A stretch of 64,000 nucleotides of DNA from Pseudoalteromonas rubra (GTDB taxonomy: Bacteria; Pseudomonadota; Gammaproteobacteria; Enterobacterales; Alteromonadaceae). The position numbers and the translations under genes are program-made. Within the stretch, counting starts at the first letter, position 1; every line of letters begins with the position of its first letter. A model generated the notes under the pieces. That model ran no database searches. It had not been told where the DNA came from and was given only the letters and a program-made list of their open reading frames with translations. The DNA is taken from NCBI RefSeq assembly GCF_005886805.2, contig NZ_CP045429.1:2078501-2142500 (forward strand), read 5' to 3'. Of the stretch, positions 45,901-54,401 are shown in pieces.

Positions 45901-46151
45901 AGTTGCCTGTAGCGAAAAAATCGGATGACACTTCCGGTGGTAACCCACCATCCGGCACGCTTTGCGAGGGGGTTGAACTGAGTAATATCAATCATTACCC
46001 ACAGTGGCCGCGTACTAACTGGGCCGGCACACCGAGCCATGCGCTCGGTGGCGATATGCTGATCCACAACGGTTACGTCTACAAAGCCAAGTGGTGGACC
46101 AATGCCACGCCGTCCAATGGTGGCGCCTGGCAGCAGGTTTGTTCGCTGTAA
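42990..46151 (+). CDS. Secreted GH18 chitinase with CBM5/12 at both ends
   Basis: This 1053-residue exoenzyme has a signal peptide to about residue 27, then a CBM5/12 module (about 28-75, PQWQAGQVYTSGQQV and YRANWWN), two Ig-like modules (about 90-185 and 190-278), a GH18 barrel (about 310-800), a beta-sandwich region (about 820-985) and a C-terminal CBM5/12 module (about 995-1053, YKAKWWTN). The barrel has SVGGW and the catalytic DGLDIDYEYPS, with Asp479, Asp481 and the acid Glu483. It hydrolyses chitin outside the cell. It is first in the cluster, 48 bp before the LPMO. Its subfamily differs from ChiA; I recall it being called ChiC in Pseudoalteromonas but am not certain. Confidence 0.95.
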   Translation: MQLVNIKKPAVKLSAIALALMAHHASAAVDCSGIPQWQAGQVYTSGQQVQQDNIAYRANWWNRSSPKLRSGQWQEWRKLGECLGDEQPNQSPVIDMELPGSDMTVKEGEKLQFVFSAHDSDGIVRQVSVYHNDALVKVLDEAPYVLNWKARVGDHVFHAVAIDDDGAKSVSAKRTVKVAALPPEEKNTAPVSRLTAELPSELEVGNLVRLTLRTHDKENDRLTQVLTLNGQEIMRTELAQAHYEWSATSAGRHEFTLQATDEHGLVSETITRTFTVKASGDDQASQLDCLPAGLYRTPGVTSAYCDVYDSEGREKMGADHPRRVIGYFTSWRHGKNNQPSYLVNDIPWDKITHINYAFAHVNSQNELSIGDPKAEGNAATNMTWPGEAGAEMDPSLPYTGHFNLLNRYKKQYPHVKTMISVGGWAETGGYFDETGTRVNSGGFYTMTTHADGSVNHDGIQAFVASSVAFLRQYGFDGLDIDYEYPSSMKDSGHPEDFDISNQRRAGLNKSYQVLMKSLREALDKAGEQDGKHYMLTIASPSSGYLLRGMETFQTALYLDFVNIMSYDLHGAWNDHVGHNAPLYDTGKDTELKTWNVYGTKEFGGIGYLNTDWAVNYFRGVLPAGRINIGIPYYTRGFKDVRGGENGLWGRAPLPDQNACPKGTGIGEKNKCGNGAIGIDNLWHDIENGQEVAAGSNPLWHAKNLQHGINPSYLSDYGLTPATDPDDVLRGDYVRHYDDIAVAPWLYNAQKKVFLSMEDTESMQTKLDYVLEKGLGGVMFWELAGDFDYHADKGEYFMGSTMTSLAYNTFNQNGTDYATVQGDAEFVVPESAVDIRFNAKDFPVGDQNYPIRPTFQFTNHSELDLSGATISFNVPVSTSAIFKSNWNARKKLGMKVEHDASNARGNNIGGFDNAFHRFSITLKNEWGGQLESFKPGETVNAQVMYYMPITGPVNFVIEKGGKQYAFSSEYPQLPVAKKSDDTSGGNPPSGTLCEGVELSNINHYPQWPRTNWAGTPSHALGGDMLIHNGYVYKAKWWTNATPSNGGAWQQVCSL

Positions 46152-46199
46152 TCCTCAATAAATGGCGGTGGCATACTTGCCACCGCAGGAGATAACCCT

Positions 46200-47789
46200 A
46201 TGAAATATAATAAAACCCTATCGGCTATCGCCGTGGGGATGAGCTTGGCTGCTGCCAATCAGGCATTCGCACATGGTTATATGGACTTTCCTAAGGCCCG
46301 TCAGGCGATTTGTCAGGAGCAGGGCGGATTCTGGTGGCCAAAAGATGGCTCCAAGATCCCCAATGCTGCCTGCCGTGCCGCATTTTTGAATTCCGGTCAT
46401 GTACAGTTTATTCAAAAGCATGAATTCGCTGCCAATACGGCAAATTTTAACGACCAAAGCGCGGTTGAGGCGAATATTCCTGATGGCACTTTGTGTCATG
46501 CCGGCGATAAAAACAAAGCGGGCATGGGTTTACCTTCAAAAGACTGGCAGACAACCCCAGTGACGGTCGATAGTCAGGGACAAGTTAAAATTCGTTATCG
46601 GGCTACAACGCCACACAATCCCAGTTTTTGGCAGTTTTATCTGACCAAGCCGGGTGTTGATTTTAAAAACAAAGCACTTAGCTGGGTTGATCTTGAACTG
46701 GTGCAAAGCCATGGCAATATCGATTTTTTTATGGCACCCGATGGTAAACGTTACTATGAAATGAAAGTCGCTATTCCCGAGCGCTTTTCGGGGGATGCGA
46801 TCCTTTACAGCCGCTGGCAGCGGGACGATGTAGTCGGAGAAGGTTTTTACAACTGTAGTGACATTATCATTGTCAGGGGATCAGAACCTCAGCCACCGCA
46901 AAGCTGGCATAGCGCCGGGTACTATCTGCGTCAGGGCCAGCAAGCGCATGTTGGTGATACCGTTTGGATGCGAGTATTCGACAGCAATGGTAAAGAGTTG
47001 ATCCAGGAAAAGCTTACTATTACTGAGGCTCATCACACCAACTGGCCTGCATATTTTGCGACTCAGCTCAATGAGGCGTTTGCTTCACTGCTGCGTATCG
47101 GCGTGCAGGATGAGCATGGCAACATTCAGTTTGATGAAACCAGCCTGGCGAGTAATCAGGTTTTTGTCACTGATCAGACGCATAGCTTCAACCTCAGTAT
47201 TGTGGCTAAACCTGCGAATACACCCCCTACGGTACACACGCCAGCAATACTGACCGTACAGGAGGGGCAAAGCGCTCATTTGCACGTGCATGCTTTCGAT
47301 GATCAGCAAAGCACACTGCATTTTGACTGGCAGCTACCGGCTCAGATCAGTTACTCCGGCACTGGCTCGACTATCACAGTCAAGGCTCCACAGGTTGATA
47401 AAGACACGCAGTTCAGTGGCAGGGTTACCGTTTCTGACGGACAGCTAAGCACCTCTGTCAATGTGGTCATTGCCGTGACTAACCAGGACAACACACCAAC
47501 ACCACCCAATAGTGACGCCTGGCAGGCGGATAAGGTTTATACCGGCGGAGACATTGTCAGTTTTAACGGTAGCCAATACCGCGCCAAGTGGTGGGTTCGC
47601 GGACAGCGGCCAGACAGCAGCCATGCCTGGGAGCGGATCGCGTCACCTTCTGAACCGCAAGACCAATGGCAAGCCTCGGTCGCATACGCGGGTGGTGCAG
47701 TGGTGCGCTATCAGGGGGAACGCTATCAGGCCCGTTGGTGGACCCGAGGTCAGCAACCCGGCAAGCACAGTGTGTGGAAAAAACTATAA
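46200..47789 (+). CDS. AA10 lytic polysaccharide monooxygenase with two CBM5/12
   Basis: This 529-residue protein has a signal peptide that cleaves before His25 (QAFA-HGYMDFPKARQ), giving the N-terminal copper-binding histidine of AA10 enzymes; the second brace histidine is His139 (ATTPHNPSFW). The AA10 domain covers about 25-226 and ends with YNCSDIIIV. A GbpA-like second domain (about 230-330), an Ig/PKD-like module (about 335-425) and two CBM5/12 modules (about 438-480 with YRAKWW, and 486-529 with YQARWW) follow. LPMOs cut crystalline chitin by oxidation and so help chitinases. It stands between two GH18 genes and 19 bp before the second. Confidence 0.95.
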   Translation: MKYNKTLSAIAVGMSLAAANQAFAHGYMDFPKARQAICQEQGGFWWPKDGSKIPNAACRAAFLNSGHVQFIQKHEFAANTANFNDQSAVEANIPDGTLCHAGDKNKAGMGLPSKDWQTTPVTVDSQGQVKIRYRATTPHNPSFWQFYLTKPGVDFKNKALSWVDLELVQSHGNIDFFMAPDGKRYYEMKVAIPERFSGDAILYSRWQRDDVVGEGFYNCSDIIIVRGSEPQPPQSWHSAGYYLRQGQQAHVGDTVWMRVFDSNGKELIQEKLTITEAHHTNWPAYFATQLNEAFASLLRIGVQDEHGNIQFDETSLASNQVFVTDQTHSFNLSIVAKPANTPPTVHTPAILTVQEGQSAHLHVHAFDDQQSTLHFDWQLPAQISYSGTGSTITVKAPQVDKDTQFSGRVTVSDGQLSTSVNVVIAVTNQDNTPTPPNSDAWQADKVYTGGDIVSFNGSQYRAKWWVRGQRPDSSHAWERIASPSEPQDQWQASVAYAGGAVVRYQGERYQARWWTRGQQPGKHSVWKKL

Positions 47790-47808
47790 CAATTTGTGAG
47801 GAAAAAAC

Positions 47809-50451
47809 ATGTTTAATTATTTGATCAGTGCGGCTGCGGTCGCGTCAGCTTTATCTGTAGCGACAGCTGTCGCTGCGCCATCAACCCCGAGCATTAACTG
47901 GAAACCGCAAAATTACTCGTTTGTTGATGTAAACATATACGGCAGAGGCTCCTATAAACAGCTGATCCAGGCCAAAGAAGTAGTCGATATCGCCATCGAA
48001 TGGAATGCCTGGTCGGGCAAAGGAGGAGACAGCTACAAAGTGTTCTTTGATGACAAGGTGGTTAATGAAGGGCAGCTGGCGAAAGGCACCACCAGCGGGG
48101 TGATCCGTTTCCCTTATCATAAATCAGGCCGTCATGAATTGCGCATCGCACTGTGTGATGCGTCCGGTTGCGCCACCTCTGCCAGTAAGCCGATAGTGAT
48201 CGCAGATACTGATGGTGGGCACCTGGAGCCGCTTAAGCTAAACGTTAACCCAAATAACAAGCAATATGACACCGACCCCAATACCGTGGTGGGTGCCTAT
48301 TTTGTTGAGTGGGGTATATACGGTCGTAACTTTGATGTGACTCAGATCCCGGCGGATAATCTGACTCACCTTCTGTATGGTTTTATTCCTATTTGTGGAC
48401 CGAATGACTCGCTGGCAGAAATTGAAAATGGCAATAGTTTGCGCGCGTTAAAGCTGGCCTGTGGCAGCTCTGAAGATTATGAAGTGGTGATCCATGACCC
48501 CTGGGCTGCAGTACAAAAAGCCTTGCCAGGGATCAGCAGTAAAGATCCAATCCGCGGTACTTATGCACAATTAATGGCGCTTAAACAGCGTAACCCGGAC
48601 CTGAAGATCTTACCTTCGGTAGGTGGCTGGACTTTATCCGATCCTTTCTTTGACTTTACGGACAAAGCGAACCGCGACACTTTTGTCAGGTCAATGCGCG
48701 AGTTTCTGACTACATGGAAATTCTATGATGGTGTGGACATAGACTGGGAATTCCCGGGCGGTGATGGTGCCCACCCAGACTTAGGTGCAAGCACGGATGG
48801 TGAAACCTATGTGTTGTTGATGAAAGAGCTCCGGGTGATGTTGGATGAGCTGGAAGCCCAGACAGGTCGTGACTATGAATTGACATCAGCCATTGGTACC
48901 GGTTGGGACAAAATCGAAGATGTTGATTATCGCGATGCTGCGCAGTACATGGATTACATCTTTGCCATGACCTATGACTTTTACGGTGGCTGGAACAACG
49001 AAACAGGCCATCAGACGGGCATTTACTGTGGTTCACACCTGAGTTCAGATGAATGTCAGGGTACTGGTATAGATGAGCAAGGAGAGGTAAGAAAAGGCCC
49101 CGCTTATACTTTAGACAATGCAATTCAGTTATTACTTAAGCAAGGTGTGCCCAGTGAAAAACTGGTGGTTGGTGCCGCTATGTACGGACGTGGCTGGGAA
49201 GGTGTTTATCCGAAAAATGCTCAAATTGCCGACAACCCGATGACCACGCCAGCCAATGGTAAGTTGCGTGGCAGTACGTCACAGGGCGTCTGGGAGGCCG
49301 GTGTTATTGACTATAAAGGGCTCAAAGCACACATGATAGGCAGTGATGAGCTAGGTATTAATGGCTTTGAAGTGGGTTATGACACCACAGCCGAAGCTGC
49401 CTATGTATGGAATCGTCAGACCGGAAAACTGGTTACCTATGATAGTCCGCGTTCCGTCAGAGCCAAGGGACAATATGTCCGTGAACATAACCTGGGCGGC
49501 TTGTTTGCCTGGGAAATTGATGCCGATAACGGTGATATTCTCAATGCGATGCACGAAGGGCTTGCCGGGAAAGTCACAGAGCCGGTGCCAGTGAACAAAG
49601 CACCAGTCGTCACTATGCCGACAAACCTGACATTGGCGGCGGGTGATATCTATATCCTGACTGTCGATGCGCGCGATCCCGAAGGTAAAGCACTGACTTA
49701 TCGCTGGTCTGGTGATGCTCAACTGAATCTGCAAAGTGAGCATGACAGCGTTATCGTAACGGCGCCGAATGTCACTCAGGACGGAGTGTTTACGGTTACT
49801 TTGCAGGTTTCTGATGGGGTAAACCAGGTGCAGCGACAGGTCAAAGTGCTGGTAAAAGCGCCTGTGGTTGAAAATAAAGCGCCCGTCGTTGGTGACGTGG
49901 CGAGTATTAGCCTGGATGAAAAGTCCAGCAAAACGCTGACTGTAAGTGCTACTGATCCGGAAGGTAAAGCACTGAGTTATAGTTGGAATGTGCCTGGTCA
50001 TGCAATCAGTGGCCAGGGCGTATCTGTCACCCTGACCGCCTCTGAAGTGGATAAAACACAGACTGTGACTGGTACTGTGACCGTGAGCGATGGTGTTCAT
50101 GAAGTACAGCGTCAGTTTAACGTCACGGTGAAAAACCTGGCTGAAACGCCCGATCCGACACCTGGCGATGGCAAAACCACCTGGGATGCTAACACAGTGT
50201 ATGTAGGCGGTGACAAGGTGTTTTACAAAGGCGTTGAATATCGTGCTCGGTGGTGGACACGAGGAGCAACACCTTCCAACGGGGGCGTGTGGCAGGAAAT
50301 CATCCCAGACGACGGCAAAGTGCGAGCCTGGCGCAGTGACCTGGTTTATACAGGCGGAGACAAAGTGACACACGGTGGAGAAACCTGGCAGGCACGCTGG
50401 TGGACCCGAGGTCAGGCGCCTGGCAGTAACGGTGTTTGGCGCAAGCTATAA
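47809..50451 (+). CDS. chiA: Secreted ChiA-type GH18 chitinase with two C-terminal CBM5/12
   Basis: This 880-residue protein has a signal peptide (about 1-23), an FnIII-like ChiN domain (about 24-140) and a GH18 barrel (about 160-590) very like Serratia ChiA: LPSVGGWTLSDPFFDF, FYDGVDIDWEFPGG and GGLFAWEIDADNGDILNAM. Catalytic residues are Asp310, Asp312 and Glu314 (Glu315 in Serratia ChiA). Two PKD-like repeats (about 598-685 and 688-778) share DPEGKAL(T/S)Y. Two CBM5/12 modules end the protein (YRARWWTRG, WQARWWTRG). ChiA-type enzymes work along chains from the reducing end. It begins 19 bp after the LPMO with GTGAGG before the ATG. Confidence 0.96.
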   Translation: MFNYLISAAAVASALSVATAVAAPSTPSINWKPQNYSFVDVNIYGRGSYKQLIQAKEVVDIAIEWNAWSGKGGDSYKVFFDDKVVNEGQLAKGTTSGVIRFPYHKSGRHELRIALCDASGCATSASKPIVIADTDGGHLEPLKLNVNPNNKQYDTDPNTVVGAYFVEWGIYGRNFDVTQIPADNLTHLLYGFIPICGPNDSLAEIENGNSLRALKLACGSSEDYEVVIHDPWAAVQKALPGISSKDPIRGTYAQLMALKQRNPDLKILPSVGGWTLSDPFFDFTDKANRDTFVRSMREFLTTWKFYDGVDIDWEFPGGDGAHPDLGASTDGETYVLLMKELRVMLDELEAQTGRDYELTSAIGTGWDKIEDVDYRDAAQYMDYIFAMTYDFYGGWNNETGHQTGIYCGSHLSSDECQGTGIDEQGEVRKGPAYTLDNAIQLLLKQGVPSEKLVVGAAMYGRGWEGVYPKNAQIADNPMTTPANGKLRGSTSQGVWEAGVIDYKGLKAHMIGSDELGINGFEVGYDTTAEAAYVWNRQTGKLVTYDSPRSVRAKGQYVREHNLGGLFAWEIDADNGDILNAMHEGLAGKVTEPVPVNKAPVVTMPTNLTLAAGDIYILTVDARDPEGKALTYRWSGDAQLNLQSEHDSVIVTAPNVTQDGVFTVTLQVSDGVNQVQRQVKVLVKAPVVENKAPVVGDVASISLDEKSSKTLTVSATDPEGKALSYSWNVPGHAISGQGVSVTLTASEVDKTQTVTGTVTVSDGVHEVQRQFNVTVKNLAETPDPTPGDGKTTWDANTVYVGGDKVFYKGVEYRARWWTRGATPSNGGVWQEIIPDDGKVRAWRSDLVYTGGDKVTHGGETWQARWWTRGQAPGSNGVWRKL

Positions 50452-50539
50452 ATTAACTCGCTCTTACGGATAATCCTTATTAGCGCAAGGATGCGTTTCC
50501 AACTGATAAATAAAAACAACGAACAATAAGAGTATAATC

Positions 50540-53296
50540 ATGTACAAATTATCACCCGTAGCGTCTTTTTTTGCCGCGATGAGCGTGTTTGGTGCTACAG
50601 CCAGTACAGCACCAGTGAGTATCCATAGCAATCAGCAACTTGAGTCGCAGCTCATTGAGCAGTTGCAGCAATCTACGCGTTTTTTCCAATCTCGTCAGGC
50701 AGGCACGCAGCCAGACCTTGAATTTAAAACCCACAGCCGCAGCGAAGATGGCAAACACCTTCGTCGTAGCCAGTATTATCAGGGGGTCCGCGTACACGGT
50801 GGAGAAATTGTCACACACCATGATGCACAAAACCTGTTTAGTGTGTGGTTTTCACCTGAGGGGAATATCACTGGAGTCAGTGGCTCAGTGGTACCGGCTC
50901 CTAAGTTAGTTTCAATTGATGCGTCAATTGATGAAGAAAAAGCGCTGAGTAGCGCAAAGGCCAGTATCCAGGACCTGTTACTCACGCACGATGAGCAGGT
51001 TGAACTGGTGGTTTATCCGTACCAGAATAGCTTCAGATTGGCATACATGATCACTTTTTTTGCTGAGACTGAGCAAGCCCCCAGCAGACCGGAGTTTTTC
51101 ATTGATGCACACAGTGCCGAAATCCTGAGTCATGTTGAGACCCTGACCCATGGAAAAATTGGTACGGGCCCCGGCGGCAATGAGAAAATCGGCCGTCACT
51201 ATTACGGAGAAGATAAGCCCAAGTTTTATGCGACAGAGCGTGACGATGGACGCTGTACGCTGGCGCATGATGACATTCGTGTGATCGATATGGAGCATGA
51301 CATCAGCAATACCGAGACCTTCGTGTTTGATTGTCATGAGAACCAGCATAAGTCAGTCAATGGTGCCTATTCTCCCCTTAATGATGCAATGTATTATGGT
51401 AAAGCGACGCTGGATATGTTTGATGACTGGTACAGCAGCCGCGCGCTGGAAGGCGATTTGGTGATGCGGGTGCACTACCGCGAAAATTATCTCAACGCGT
51501 TCTGGAATGGCAAAGAGGTGACGTTTGGTGATGGCAACTTGTCTCGTTATGGCGTATATCCTTTCACATCACTGGGCGTGGTCGCCCATGAAATTGCCCA
51601 TGGTGTGACTTCGCAAAACTCAAAGCTGGTGTACAGCAGTATGTCTGGTGGGGTGAACGAGGCGTTTTCAGATATGACGTCGGAGGCATTGGAGTGCTTT
51701 CTGAATCAAGACGCTGATGGCAATTGTGAAGTGGATTGGTTAATTGGTGCCAGCATTTTCAAAAACCGCAAAGCGCTGCGATATATGGATGAGCCAACCA
51801 AAGACGGCAAGTCTATTGGTCATGCGGATGATTACACCATAGGGCTCGACGTTCATTACAGCTCAGGGGTATTCAACAAAGCTTTTTATCTGCTGTCTAC
51901 CACACCAGGCTGGGGCGTAAAAAAAGCCTATGAGGTGATGTTGCACGCAAATAAACACTACTGGGTGTACAACGGTAATTTTGAGTCGCTGGCTTGCGGT
52001 GTAACGGATGCGGCCGAAGAGCTGGGTTACGATATCAAGGACGTTGGCGCGGCATTTAAACAGGTCGGCGTGTTTGCCTGTACAGAAAATAAAGCCCCTG
52101 AAATCACCATAACGAGCCCGGATGAGGGTGGACGTTTTAAGATTAGCTCAGCGCTGACTTTCAGTGCCGATGCGCAAGATGACTATGGTGAAGTTGCTAA
52201 AGTGACCTTTATAGTAAATGGTGAGCAATATCAGACATTAACCGAGGCGCCTTTTGAGGTGCGCTGGCAAAGCGATCAAACCGGAACGTATCAACTGAGT
52301 GCCGTAGTGGAAGATAATGAAGGCTTGCGCGTGACCTCTGAGCCTGTGCAGTTTACGTTAATCGATCCGAGCCAATGTCAGACACCCCAATGGCAGGAAA
52401 GTCAGGTCTATGTGCAGGGCAATAAAGCCGCCTTTGATGGCTATGAATACACCGCTAAGTGGTGGAATCGCGGTCAAAGTCCTGCGCATAATTCGGGTTC
52501 CTGGGGTGTATGGCAACGCGGCGTTGAGTGTGGCCTGACTCAGGAACAGCCAAACCAGGCACCTGAGCTGACTTTCTTGTCACCTGCAAATAACCTCGAA
52601 GTCACAGAAGGTAGCCGGGTAGCGGTGGCATTACGCGCTACCGACCAGGATGGTGAAGTGAAAGAGGTGCTGATCAGCGTGAATGGCCAGCTATTGACCG
52701 AACTTACCCGAGCACCTTACGCGTTTAATTTTAATGCTCAGCAAACTGGCGAGTACACCTTGAGTGCGGTTGCAGTGGATGATGACGGTGCGCGCTCTCA
52801 TGTTGTAACACGCGCTATTAAAGTGACACCCAGTCAGGATAAGGCAAATGCGCCTGAGGTGGTTTTAACCAGCCCCAAAAATGGTAGTCAGTTTGCTCCT
52901 GAACAGCCCATTACGCTTCAGGTTCAAGCGTCGGATAAAGATGGTGATTTGGCTCAGGTCCGATATTTCATAAACGGCAAACAAGTTGCTAACAGCAATC
53001 TAGAGCCTTTCAGTGCGTCGACGACTTTGAGCGAGGCAGGGACCTACGAGCTGTATGCCGTGGCCAGCGATAAGAGCGGTTTGCAGACACGTTCAGCCAC
53101 CCATCAAATTCGCATCAAAGCGAAGGCTCCAGGCTGCCGGACTGGTGGCTGGTCTGCTGGCACTGTATATACCGCTGGCGATCAGGTGAGCCATAACGGC
53201 AAACTGTACCAGGCAAAATGGTGGACACGTAATCAAGTTCCGGCTGATTACTCAAGCCGCTGGGCAGTGTGGAAAGTAATAGGGGTGTGTAAGTAA
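50540..53296 (+). CDS. Secreted M4 (vibriolysin-type) metalloprotease with Ig and CBM5/12 modules
   Basis: This 918-residue protein has a signal peptide, an FTP/PepSY propeptide (about 30-210) and an M4 catalytic domain (about 215-515) with zinc site HEIAH (His350, Glu351, His354) and distal Glu374 in GGVNEAFSD. The mature domain start (TGPGGNEKIGRHYYG) matches vibriolysins. After it come an Ig-like module (about 520-605), CBM5/12 (about 610-665, YTAKWWNRG), two Ig-like modules (about 675-860) and a final CBM5/12 (about 868-918, YQAKWWTRN). Common vibriolysins end with other domains, so two chitin-binding modules are unusual. It probably strips protein from chitin. It lies 88 bp after chiA and may have its own promoter. 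Confidence 0.95.
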   Translation: MYKLSPVASFFAAMSVFGATASTAPVSIHSNQQLESQLIEQLQQSTRFFQSRQAGTQPDLEFKTHSRSEDGKHLRRSQYYQGVRVHGGEIVTHHDAQNLFSVWFSPEGNITGVSGSVVPAPKLVSIDASIDEEKALSSAKASIQDLLLTHDEQVELVVYPYQNSFRLAYMITFFAETEQAPSRPEFFIDAHSAEILSHVETLTHGKIGTGPGGNEKIGRHYYGEDKPKFYATERDDGRCTLAHDDIRVIDMEHDISNTETFVFDCHENQHKSVNGAYSPLNDAMYYGKATLDMFDDWYSSRALEGDLVMRVHYRENYLNAFWNGKEVTFGDGNLSRYGVYPFTSLGVVAHEIAHGVTSQNSKLVYSSMSGGVNEAFSDMTSEALECFLNQDADGNCEVDWLIGASIFKNRKALRYMDEPTKDGKSIGHADDYTIGLDVHYSSGVFNKAFYLLSTTPGWGVKKAYEVMLHANKHYWVYNGNFESLACGVTDAAEELGYDIKDVGAAFKQVGVFACTENKAPEITITSPDEGGRFKISSALTFSADAQDDYGEVAKVTFIVNGEQYQTLTEAPFEVRWQSDQTGTYQLSAVVEDNEGLRVTSEPVQFTLIDPSQCQTPQWQESQVYVQGNKAAFDGYEYTAKWWNRGQSPAHNSGSWGVWQRGVECGLTQEQPNQAPELTFLSPANNLEVTEGSRVAVALRATDQDGEVKEVLISVNGQLLTELTRAPYAFNFNAQQTGEYTLSAVAVDDDGARSHVVTRAIKVTPSQDKANAPEVVLTSPKNGSQFAPEQPITLQVQASDKDGDLAQVRYFINGKQVANSNLEPFSASTTLSEAGTYELYAVASDKSGLQTRSATHQIRIKAKAPGCRTGGWSAGTVYTAGDQVSHNGKLYQAKWWTRNQVPADYSSRWAVWKVIGVCK

Positions 53297-53305
53297 TCAA
53301 GTTAA

Positions 53306-53333
53306 GGGCCTGAGTTTCTAATGTTTCAGGCCC
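53306..53333 (+). terminator. Hairpin at the end of the chitin cluster
   Basis: GGGCCTGA (53306-53313) pairs with TCAGGCCC (53326-53333) around a 12-nt loop, followed by ACTTTAT. It is stable but the T run is weak. Confidence 0.55.
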
Positions 53334-53446
53334 ACTTTATCTGTTGTTGCATAGACAGTAGGTAACATTAAATAACACGCAATTCGTTGTCACTATTATA
53401 TATCCAGATAAAATGCCATTTGGAATTTGTTTAAGGAAACGTAATA

Positions 53447-54160
53447 GTGAAGACACGCGCATTCGTAACACTTATGCTTACAGGTATTTTGCTTGGCTGT
53501 GGTTCAGGTAGTAGTGAGACTACGCCTGATATAACAGGGCCTGTGAAGCCACCGAAACCGAGTGTAAAAAGCACTAAGATAGTCACTCAGGGATTTGAAG
53601 TGAGCATTTATAATCGACTGGCCGAGCAAGATGCAGATGCTCTTGAGTACAATCTAGATACTCCTTATCAGATGAATGAGTCTGTCACATATCGGGATGT
53701 TGTATTTCACCTTAGCACGCAAACAGAGTCGGTCAAATTGACATCCCTTGATAGATTTAAACCTTTTCAATTGATTTCTAAGGCTTATGCTCTGTCGCTT
53801 ATGCCCCCTCAGACAGAAGAAAACATTGTGTCAATTGACATCACTTCGGCAATGGATTTTAGTCAGGAACATCCTTCTGGGAGCAAATTGAATGCGTTGT
53901 TTTCGGTGACTTATGATGACGCACTCAACAAATACTATTCTTATAAAAACGACACGAAAACATTTTTCACGGTTGATGAATTCTTACAGTATGGTCGCGA
54001 TGGTGAGCCCTTGAACGCAGGCTTTAATCGCAATCTGGTGTTGAATACGGGGCCTGAGTATCCAGGAAACATGAGTTTTTACATTTCGATAGAATTGGAT
54101 AATGGGAAAGTTTTCTCGTTAGAGACTGAAGAGATCGCCTTTAAGGTCCCGGACGAATAA
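53447..54160 (+). CDS. Predicted lipoprotein, function unknown
   Basis: This 237-residue protein starts at GTG with AAGGAAAC upstream. The signal MKTRAFVTLMLTGILLGC ends in a lipobox (LLGC, Cys18), then a Ser/Gly and Pro/Lys linker (VKPPKPSVKS). The rest is a beta-rich domain without motifs I recognise. The residue after the lipid cysteine is Gly, which does not signal inner-membrane retention, so outer-membrane location is likely. It follows the chitin cluster on the same strand but behind a hairpin, so a shared role is uncertain. Confidence 0.8.
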   Translation: MKTRAFVTLMLTGILLGCGSGSSETTPDITGPVKPPKPSVKSTKIVTQGFEVSIYNRLAEQDADALEYNLDTPYQMNESVTYRDVVFHLSTQTESVKLTSLDRFKPFQLISKAYALSLMPPQTEENIVSIDITSAMDFSQEHPSGSKLNALFSVTYDDALNKYYSYKNDTKTFFTVDEFLQYGRDGEPLNAGFNRNLVLNTGPEYPGNMSFYISIELDNGKVFSLETEEIAFKVPDE

Positions 54161-54348
54161 TGTAGGCGCATATGTGCCATTTGATCCTTACGAATGCCAT
54201 ACCTCTGATTTGTCAGAGTTTGTCCTTCGCTATATTTGATGAGTAAGAGGGTATCTATCATTCAACGCTGAGGGCAGGCGTAGTATGAAGTTTGTTTATG
54301 TAAGCGTTAATCTAAGGGGGCAACTTAATACTGGAGTTGCTGTGTAAA

Positions 54349-54371
54349 AGCCGGTTTATCTGAACCGGCTT
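54349..54371 (-). terminator. Terminator of the minus-strand porin/binding-protein transcript
   Basis: AAGCCGGTT (54349-54357) pairs with AACCGGCTT (54363-54371). On the minus strand it is followed by TTTAC. It lies 30 bp past the stop of the gene at 54402. Confidence 0.7.
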
Positions 54372-54401
54372 AATACTGATTTACAAGTATTGTCAAAGCG
54401 T

